Part shown: piece by piece, positions 57,455-64,000 of the stretch
Layout of the letters: each line of letters opens with the position of its first letter
How positions within the stretch are numbered: position 1 is the first letter of the stretch
The notes under the pieces: generated by a model
The model's database searches: none
The model's input: only the letters and a program-made list of their open reading frames with translations
What the model was told of the DNA's origin: nothing
Assembly: GCA_001603035.1 (NCBI GenBank)
Contig: LVAS01000059.1
Span: 62,001 to 126,000, forward strand
Reading direction: 5' to 3'
Source of the DNA: Clostridiales bacterium Firm_13
Lineage (GTDB): Bacteria; Bacillota; Clostridia; Saccharofermentanales; Saccharofermentanaceae
DNA length: 64,000 bases
Translations under genes and position numbers: made by a program

Positions 57455-58560
57455 ACAATAGCCCCCTTACCGATCACCACCGGGAAATCACGATGTCCGA
57501 CGAGCTTAATTCCGGGGCGAATCACGGAATTCTTGTCCAGAATTACATTTTCAAGCTCGCAATTCTCGGACACATGAACATCCTGCATGATGACACAATT
57601 ATGGATTTTGGAATTCTTTGAAATAGTTACACCTCGGAACAGCATGGAATTTGTTACACTTCCCATGATCCGGCAACCGTCGGACAGAATCGAGTTGGAC
57701 ACGGTTGAGGAATCGGAATACAGAGCCGGGGCTTCGTCCTTGACCTTGGTATAGATCGGCATTCCCTTCCAGAAAAGATCCGCGCGAACCTTGTCGTCGA
57801 GAAGCATCATGGAGGAATTGAAATACGTCTGCACGTTATTTATGCGGAGAACGAGGCCCTTATATTCGTGAGCGCGAATGCGAAGCGTGTCGTACTTCTT
57901 TGTAATCGCATGTACCCCGAAGGATCTCTCCCCTCTCGCGATCATTTCCGCGATTAGGTCCAGGAGAAGCTCGCGTCGAAGGACAATAATACCGAGGGAA
58001 CACCGGTTCGAAGTCGTCTTCTGCGGATTAAAAAGCATATCTTTGACATATCCCTTGCGATCGACATCAAAGATGTAGTTCGGAATACCGTACTTGGTCC
58101 CGTCGCGGTTATACATAACGGAGACGTCGGCGCCGGACTGCTCGTGTTTCTCGACAAAGTCGTTGAAGGTGGTATTCAGAATCATGTTGCTGTTGGCGAT
58201 TATTGCATAAGCGCTTCGGTTGGACCGGACATAATCCAGAATGCCCGCAAGTTCTTCCGCGTCTTCCACACCTGTCGCCTCGGAATTGACATAAGGAGGA
58301 AGAATATGGAGTCCGAAAGTCTTTCTGTCCAAATCCCAGGACGCGCCGGTTCCCAGATGATCCATCAGCGATTTATACTTGTTCAGCGTCAAAATTCCGA
58401 CGCTCTTAATTCCGGAATTCACCATATCCGAAAGCATGTAATCGATAATCCTGTAGCGGCCGCCGAAAGGGACCGCGGCGAGCGCGCGAGGCTTGGAAAG
58501 TTCGCCCAAAGAGATCTTATTATTGTCGGCCAGTATTAGGCCCATGGCATCAATAAACAT
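57451..58560 (-). CDS. glgD: Glucose-1-phosphate adenylyltransferase subunit GlgD
   Basis: MFIDAMGLILADNNKISLGELSKPRALAAVPFGGRYRIIDYMLSD; lacks the GGxGxRL loop. GGGGGT upstream of ATG at 58560. Confidence 0.94.
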   Translation of the reverse strand: MFIDAMGLILADNNKISLGELSKPRALAAVPFGGRYRIIDYMLSDMVNSGIKSVGILTLNKYKSLMDHLGTGASWDLDRKTFGLHILPPYVNSEATGVEDAEELAGILDYVRSNRSAYAIIANSNMILNTTFNDFVEKHEQSGADVSVMYNRDGTKYGIPNYIFDVDRKGYVKDMLFNPQKTTSNRCSLGIIVLRRELLLDLIAEMIARGERSFGVHAITKKYDTLRIRAHEYKGLVLRINNVQTYFNSSMMLLDDKVRADLFWKGMPIYTKVKDEAPALYSDSSTVSNSILSDGCRIMGSVTNSMLFRGVTISKNSKIHNCVIMQDVHVSENCELENVILDKNSVIRPGIKLVGHRDFPVVIGKGAIV

Positions 58561-58582
58561 ATTTACCCCCATTCTTCCGGTC

Positions 58583-59845
58583 TTATACGACGCGGAAGAC
58601 CTCCTCGACTACATTTTCGGCGGGATCAACTTCCAGGTCGCTGTCAACTTGGCAGTTCGCCGGAATAACGGCATGATCAGAAATCTTAAGTCCGCGCTCG
58701 ATTACCACAATGCCTTCCGAACAGATCTTACCGTTGATATACGGCGTCTTACCCTCGATTGTCGCACCCGCACGGACACCTTCTCCGATAATCGTATTAA
58801 ATCCGACAATGCACTTATTCAGGTAGGCGCCCGCTCGTACTGTGACTCCGGGCATCAGAACCGAGTCCTTCACGACGGCGCCGCGCTCGACGGTTACGGA
58901 GTTAGATAATACCGAATGTTCAACCGTTCCGAATATTTGGCACCCATCCGTGAGTGCGCTGTTGCGAACGACGGCCCCGTCGGCAATGTAATGCGACGGC
59001 TTAACGGGGTTCCTGCTGTAGATACGCCACGAACGATCCATCAAATTAATCTCCTCCGGACGATCGAGAAGATCCATGTTGGCTTCCCAAAGACTGGAGA
59101 TCGTTCCCACGTCCTTCCAATATCCGGAAAACCGATAGGCGACCAATTTCTTCCCTTGCTTCAGGAGCATCGGTACGATATTCTTTCCGAAATCGTTGTT
59201 GGAAGACGGATCGTTCTCATCCTCGATCAACGCCTTTCGAAGGACATCCCAGGTAAAGATATAGACGCCCATAGAGGCGAGGTTACTCTCCGGATTCTTC
59301 GGCTTTTCGACAAACTCAGAAATCACGTCGTCCGCACCGGTATTCAGTATGCCGAATCGGGGCGCTTCTTCCCACGGTACCTCCAAAACGGCTAAGGTCG
59401 CGTCCGCATGCGATTGAATATGATCGCGAAGCATGCGCGCATAATTCATCTTGTAGATATGGTCGCCGGAAAGAATCAGTACATATTGGGGCTCGCAGTC
59501 GTCGATGAAGTCCTTGTTCTGATAAATCGCGTTCGCCGTCCCCTTATACCAGTCACTTCGGCCGGAACGCTGATACGGAGGAAGGATATAGGCCCCACCG
59601 TTATTGCGATCCAGATCCCAAGGATGTCCGTTACCGACATAGGTATTCAACGCAAGCGGCTGGTATTGCGACAGAACTCCGACCGTCTCGATTCCGGAAT
59701 TAGCGCAGTTCGACAGAGGAAAGTCAATGATCCGATACCGACTTCCGAAAGGTACGGCCGGCTTGGCGATATACTTCGTCAACACACCCAACCGAGCGCC
59801 TTGTCCTCCCGCGAGAATCATTGCGACAACATCTGTTTTTGCCAT
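58583..59845 (-). CDS. glgC: Glucose-1-phosphate adenylyltransferase GlgC
   Basis: [44 protein letters not shown]. Start [10 protein letters not shown] at 59845. Confidence 0.96.
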   Translation of the reverse strand: MAKTDVVAMILAGGQGARLGVLTKYIAKPAVPFGSRYRIIDFPLSNCANSGIETVGVLSQYQPLALNTYVGNGHPWDLDRNNGGAYILPPYQRSGRSDWYKGTANAIYQNKDFIDDCEPQYVLILSGDHIYKMNYARMLRDHIQSHADATLAVLEVPWEEAPRFGILNTGADDVISEFVEKPKNPESNLASMGVYIFTWDVLRKALIEDENDPSSNNDFGKNIVPMLLKQGKKLVAYRFSGYWKDVGTISSLWEANMDLLDRPEEINLMDRSWRIYSRNPVKPSHYIADGAVVRNSALTDGCQIFGTVEHSVLSNSVTVERGAVVKDSVLMPGVTVRAGAYLNKCIVGFNTIIGEGVRAGATIEGKTPYINGKICSEGIVVIERGLKISDHAVIPANCQVDSDLEVDPAENVVEEVFRVV

Positions 59846-59858
59846 AGAAAAACCTCCG

Positions 59859-61805
59859 TTAATTATTTCTCGGTTCGTCTTCTCCCGTGACCGAAGGCAC
59901 GTCCGCCGCCTCGTCCTTGAGGTCGGTCCCATTCGGAATGATTTCAATATAAAGTCCGCTTAGAGGAGGAAGATTCAGTTCAAGATAGAATGGCTTTCCT
60001 TTCCATGGGCCCTCCCGCGCAGCGATAAGGGTCTCGCCCTCGGAAAGGATCGGATATCCGCTCCCTCCGAAGCGCATATCGTCCGTATTGATCGCGACCC
60101 GATAATCTCCTTGGTCGTCGACCGGAATTCGATATCGGTCGAGCGGTACGGGTACCATATTCATCGCGCCGATTCTCTTCTCTTCTATTCTCTCACCCTT
60201 GCGTTGGAAAAGGAATACGCTGTTCGCACGGTCGGACAGGTCAAGCCACTCGAATCCATCCCAGGAATGATCGGAAATCCAGAAGGCACGGTTATGAAGG
60301 TAGTAGCGGTTCAATTCGGCGACGAAGTCCTTTAAAAGCCGATGCGACTCATACTGCGTCATGAACCATTCGAGTTGTTCGTAGAATCGCCATTCGATGT
60401 ACTGGCCGAATTCCGAGCCCATAAAATTAAGCTTGGCGCCCGGATGTCCGATCATGTAGAAAAAAAGTGTCCGGAGCGAAGCGAACTTTCGCCACGGATC
60501 TCCCGGCATCTTGTCAAGAAGGCTCTTCTTCCCGTGCACGACTTCGTCATGGGAGAGGCACAGGATAAAATTCTCCGAAAACGCATACATCATCGAAAAG
60601 CAGAGTTGCTCGAAATGCCAGTTGCGCGCGTAGTAATCAGTCTCAAAATAGTCGAGCGTATCATGCATCCAACCCATATTCCACTTATGTGTGAATCCGA
60701 GTCCGCCCGAATCGGAGGGACGCGTCACGTTGGCCCACGACGTCGACTCTTCGGCGATCATCATGACCGCGGGATACTCGGTCCGGACGATCCCGTTCAG
60801 TTGTCGCAGAAAGCCAACCGCCTCGATATTCTCCGTCCCGCCAAACTTGTTCGGCAGATACTCCGTTCTTCCGTAATTCCTGTAGATCATGCTGGTGACG
60901 GCATCCACGCGAATCCCGTCGGCATGATAGACATCGAGCCAGAATATCGCGTTCGAGATCAGGAAGGAACGAACCTCCGCCTTCTCATAATTAAAGACGT
61001 AGGTTCCCCACTCTCGATGTTCGCCGATTCTCGGATCGCCGTATTCAAAGCAAGGCGTGCCGTCAAATCGCACAAGACCCTCAAGGTTCTTGGGGAAGTG
61101 GGCCGGCACCCAATCGAGTATCACGCCGATGCCCGCTCCGTGGAGACGGTCGACCAGATACTTGAAATCCGCGGGCGTTCCGAAGCGGCTCGTAACGGAA
61201 TAGTATCCCGTCACCTGATACCCCCAAGAATCGTCGAGCGGATGTTCCATTACCGGCATCAGTTCAACATGGGTATATCCCATCTCTTCGCAATAGGACG
61301 CAAGATCTTCGGCGATCTCCCGATAATTCATGAAGTTGCCGTCAGGGTGTCGCCGCCAGGAACCGAGGTGAATCTCATAAATATTGATCGGCCGAGCCGC
61401 TAAGGCATTCGGACGAGAAGCCATGTATTCGGCATCCCGCCAAACATAGTCGTCCGGGTCATAGAGTATCGAAGCGTCGTTGGGTCTTGTCTCGGAATGA
61501 CGGGCATAGGGATCAATCTTCTCGTAGTAGCGATTATCCGCACCGAGTATTCGGTACTTATATCGGTCCCACTGCTCGGCCCCGGGAATGCGGCAAGTCC
61601 AAATGCCGGTATTCGCAGAAGGCGCCATCGGAGATACATCGGGAGTCCAGTCGTTAAAGTCGCCGATGACGCAGACGGTCTTTGCGTTCGGAGCCCAAAC
61701 GGAGAAAAAATAACCTTCGGAATCGGAAGATGTATACGGCCGCGAACCAAGCAAGTGATAACTCCGATAGTCTTCTCCTGTGTTGAAGAGATATGCTTGA
61801 TCCAT
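59859..61805 (-). CDS. glgB: 1,4-alpha-glucan branching enzyme
   Basis: CBM48-like N-terminus; [69 protein letters not shown]. Confidence 0.96.
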   Translation of the reverse strand: MDQAYLFNTGEDYRSYHLLGSRPYTSSDSEGYFFSVWAPNAKTVCVIGDFNDWTPDVSPMAPSANTGIWTCRIPGAEQWDRYKYRILGADNRYYEKIDPYARHSETRPNDASILYDPDDYVWRDAEYMASRPNALAARPINIYEIHLGSWRRHPDGNFMNYREIAEDLASYCEEMGYTHVELMPVMEHPLDDSWGYQVTGYYSVTSRFGTPADFKYLVDRLHGAGIGVILDWVPAHFPKNLEGLVRFDGTPCFEYGDPRIGEHREWGTYVFNYEKAEVRSFLISNAIFWLDVYHADGIRVDAVTSMIYRNYGRTEYLPNKFGGTENIEAVGFLRQLNGIVRTEYPAVMMIAEESTSWANVTRPSDSGGLGFTHKWNMGWMHDTLDYFETDYYARNWHFEQLCFSMMYAFSENFILCLSHDEVVHGKKSLLDKMPGDPWRKFASLRTLFFYMIGHPGAKLNFMGSEFGQYIEWRFYEQLEWFMTQYESHRLLKDFVAELNRYYLHNRAFWISDHSWDGFEWLDLSDRANSVFLFQRKGERIEEKRIGAMNMVPVPLDRYRIPVDDQGDYRVAINTDDMRFGGSGYPILSEGETLIAAREGPWKGKPFYLELNLPPLSGLYIEIIPNGTDLKDEAADVPSVTGEDEPRNN

Positions 61806-61889
61806 GCTTGTCTCCTGTTCCCGATTAACGGGACGTTTAATTGATTACTATGATTATAACCGATAGTCGGATAGTGACAACAGGCGAAG

Positions 61890-61945
61890 ATAAAAAGGAA
61901 ACGTTTCGCCCACGACATTGTCCGAGGGAAAAACGTTTCCTTATC
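61890..61945 (-). terminator. Terminator of the YhgE/Pip gene
   Basis: AAGGAAACGTTT / AAACGTTTCCTT (12/12) followed on the minus strand by TTTTTATC. Confidence 0.75.
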
Positions 61946-61971
61946 AATTCCTTAAATTCTTGACGGTTCTC

Positions 61972-64000
61972 TTACGATAGCGCGATACGCTCCGGCGCAC
62001 TTTGATTGCGCTTCTTTTCTTTTCTCACCCCATGTATCGTAAGTGCGAGTGACAATACTGTGAAGACAGCCGTTATTCCGATCAGTGCGATTGCATTCTT
62101 CCACACCAGATTCGGGTTATCTCCGCTGATCGCTTCTTTCAGAAAGCCCACGCTGTATGTCATCGGCATAAACGGATAAATAATATTGAAGAACTTGGGC
62201 ACCGTCTCCATCGGGAACGTTCCTCCGCATGCGGTAAGTTGCAGGATCAGGAAAAGAATGCACAGGAACTTGCCGACAGAATGCCCGTTGACCATGAGAA
62301 ATTGAATGATAGAAAGAGCCGTGATCGAGAATAGCAGGCATCCCGCATAATAGAGCCCTTGATTCGCGACTTTGAGTCCGAGACAAACCTCGATCAAATA
62401 GCCCAAAACCAGAGATTGAACCACGGCAAATAGAAAATACAACGCGGTGCGCACAACCTTATGTTCGGAGTTTCTGGACATGAGGCGGAAGATGCCTTCC
62501 GTATCCATATAGGTTCCCAGAAAGATCATGAGACCGCCGACCCAGAGAGAAAGAGAGAGAAAATACGGGGCAAAAGCCGTGCCGTAATTCGGGACGGAGT
62601 AAACCGGTTTGTTTTCGACCGTCACCGAGTTTTCGACGTAATCAGAAAGACCGTCGAGTTTTTTGACATCGGTCTGCGCCGTAGCCGAGGAGTCCTTAAC
62701 CTGATCGAGAGCCGTCGTGAGCCCCGAAGACAATTCATCCGTACCGGCGAGGAGTTTATCGGATCCGTCCGACAATGTCGCGGCTCCGGCGGCGAGTTTA
62801 TCGGTGCCGTCCGCAAGTGTACCGGCACCGGTATCCAGTTGGGAAGCTCCGGCGGATAATTCATCCGCGCCGGCCGTGAGTTGTCCTGCACCGGTCGCAA
62901 TTCCGTCGACGCCTGAAGACAAAGTCGCGGCTCCGGTCGCAGCGGATTGAAGGCCGCCGTCAAGAGAGGTCGCGCCGGCGGACAGACTCGTCGCACCGGA
63001 AAGGACGGATCCGGCACCGGCGGACAGAGACTGCGACGCAGTCAGAAGAAGGCCGGAGGAAGTGTCAAGTTGAGAAAGTCCGCCGGAAAGGGTATCCGTG
63101 CCGGATTTTAGCGCAGCCGCGCCCTGTTGTGCTTGGAGAAGTCCCGCTTTCAGCTGCGCGAGGCCTCCGTGAATCTGCGGTAATGTCGCGCTGGAATCCG
63201 AAAGTGTCGAAGCGGACGAAGAAAGTGTGGCGGATGCTTGGCGAAGCGCTTCGCCCGCTTGCGTAAGTGCCGTCAGATTGGCGGCTGTATCCGGGGAGGA
63301 CAGAGAAGTCATCAGTCCGGCGAACGAAGAATCAAGCAGGGCTTCCGGATGGTTCGTGCAGTACGTTTCCAGGATTCCGGCTGTCGTTTCTGAGCTCAGT
63401 ATGAAAGCGTCGACAGAATCCGCGTAAGTTGAAAGGCTCGCGGAAAGTGCGAGAGCGCCGTCGGCGAGGGCCTTTGTGCCGTCTGAAATCTTTCCGATAT
63501 CTGCCGTGGACGTCAAAAGTGCGTCCGTTCCGGTAAGAAGGGATGAAATGCCCGTATTCAGCGATACGACCCCTGCGGAGAGCTGCGTCGTCCCGCCGGA
63601 ACAATTCGACATACCCTGACGGAAAGCCGACATATTCTGGGTGAATTGTACGGTTCCCGTCGAGAGCGCGGTCGCACCGTTAACGAGAGCCGCGGCGCCG
63701 GTTTTCAGATTGCCGGAACCTTGCGCAAGTGTTTTTGTCCCGACCGCGAGTGAAGCCGCTCCGCTTTGCGCCGCTTTCGCACCGGCGGAAAGATCACGGA
63801 GTCCGTTATCCAGAGTCAATGCGCCATCCGACAAGTCGGCGGCTCCCGACGCTAAGGAATTCGCCCCAACCGAGGCGGTTTTCGCTCCGTCGGCAAGATC
63901 GCCGGCGCCTTGCGAAAGATCGGCCGCGCCTTTATTGAGATCGGACGCGCCGGTCGAAAGCTGATCTAATCCGTCTGTCAATTCAGACAGTTGATCCGGG
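61972..64000 (-). CDS. YhgE/Pip-family membrane protein (5' end beyond window)
   Basis: Long L-x-x-G-A-x-x-L-(S/D)-x-G repeat region followed by about 6 C-terminal TM segments. The reading frame is open to the window end. Confidence 0.85.
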   Translation of the reverse strand, partial: PDQLSELTDGLDQLSTGASDLNKGAADLSQGAGDLADGAKTASVGANSLASGAADLSDGALTLDNGLRDLSAGAKAAQSGAASLAVGTKTLAQGSGNLKTGAAALVNGATALSTGTVQFTQNMSAFRQGMSNCSGGTTQLSAGVVSLNTGISSLLTGTDALLTSTADIGKISDGTKALADGALALSASLSTYADSVDAFILSSETTAGILETYCTNHPEALLDSSFAGLMTSLSSPDTAANLTALTQAGEALRQASATLSSSASTLSDSSATLPQIHGGLAQLKAGLLQAQQGAAALKSGTDTLSGGLSQLDTSSGLLLTASQSLSAGAGSVLSGATSLSAGATSLDGGLQSAATGAATLSSGVDGIATGAGQLTAGADELSAGASQLDTGAGTLADGTDKLAAGAATLSDGSDKLLAGTDELSSGLTTALDQVKDSSATAQTDVKKLDGLSDYVENSVTVENKPVYSVPNYGTAFAPYFLSLSLWVGGLMIFLGTYMDTEGIFRLMSRNSEHKVVRTALYFLFAVVQSLVLGYLIEVCLGLKVANQGLYYAGCLLFSITALSIIQFLMVNGHSVGKFLCILFLILQLTACGGTFPMETVPKFFNIIYPFMPMTYSVGFLKEAISGDNPNLVWKNAIALIGITAVFTVLSLALTIHGVRKEKKRNQSAPERIALS
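62700..64000. repeat. Degenerate tandem repeats encoding GAxxLxxG coiled-coil-like units
   Basis: Iterated LSAGATSLDGGLQSAATGAATLSSGVDGIATGAGQLTAGADELSAGASQLDTGAGTLADG-type units within the YhgE/Pip CDS. Confidence 0.75.

Noticed and set aside
60342-61403. 353-aa plus-strand ORF
   Set aside because: Antisense to glgB. This is a shadow ORF in a high-coding-density gene.
62717-62950. Repetitive ORFs opposite the YhgE gene (also 63641-63964), considered as CRISPR-like repeats
   Set aside because: The periodicity comes from the protein repeat. There are no fixed-length spacers and no cas genes.

Overview
The window is a densely packed, mostly minus-strand chromosomal segment. It looks like a Clostridia-type Firmicute: GlgC/GlgD pair, SepF, HemZ, YhgE and heterodimeric ABC exporters are all present. 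I see no rRNA operon, CRISPR array, IS element, integrase or prophage module. Main blocks, left to right: trpS (partial), a site-2 protease and a type-2-like ileS; an RNA-modification cluster (HD protein, RluA, SAM methyltransferase); an orphan lipoprotein; an MFS gene divergent from a translationally coupled ATP-grasp/DUF2156 pair; a PhoB/PhoR-like two-component system with an RsuA-family pseudouridine synthase; a LacZ-type GH2 protein with degenerate active-site motifs; an hppA H+-pyrophosphatase; a GH3 glycosidase; ssrA (tmRNA); two AAA-type ATPases; a heterodimeric ABC exporter; SDR, TetR, amidase, glf/GT2 and Pit genes; tRNA-Pro; hemZ; sepF; a chain of overlapping genes (YggS, HlyD-like adaptor, methionine gamma-lyase family, ACT, IorB, IorA, PaaK, symporter); tRNA-Leu; a six-gene glycogen operon; and a YhgE/Pip protein running off the end. 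The best candidates for something undescribed are the MFS/ATP-grasp/DUF2156 locus, the degenerate GH2 protein, the HlyD-like adaptor locked into an operon next to yggS/sepF, and a structured leader upstream of sepF. All family assignments are motif recognition from the supplied translations. No database search was run.
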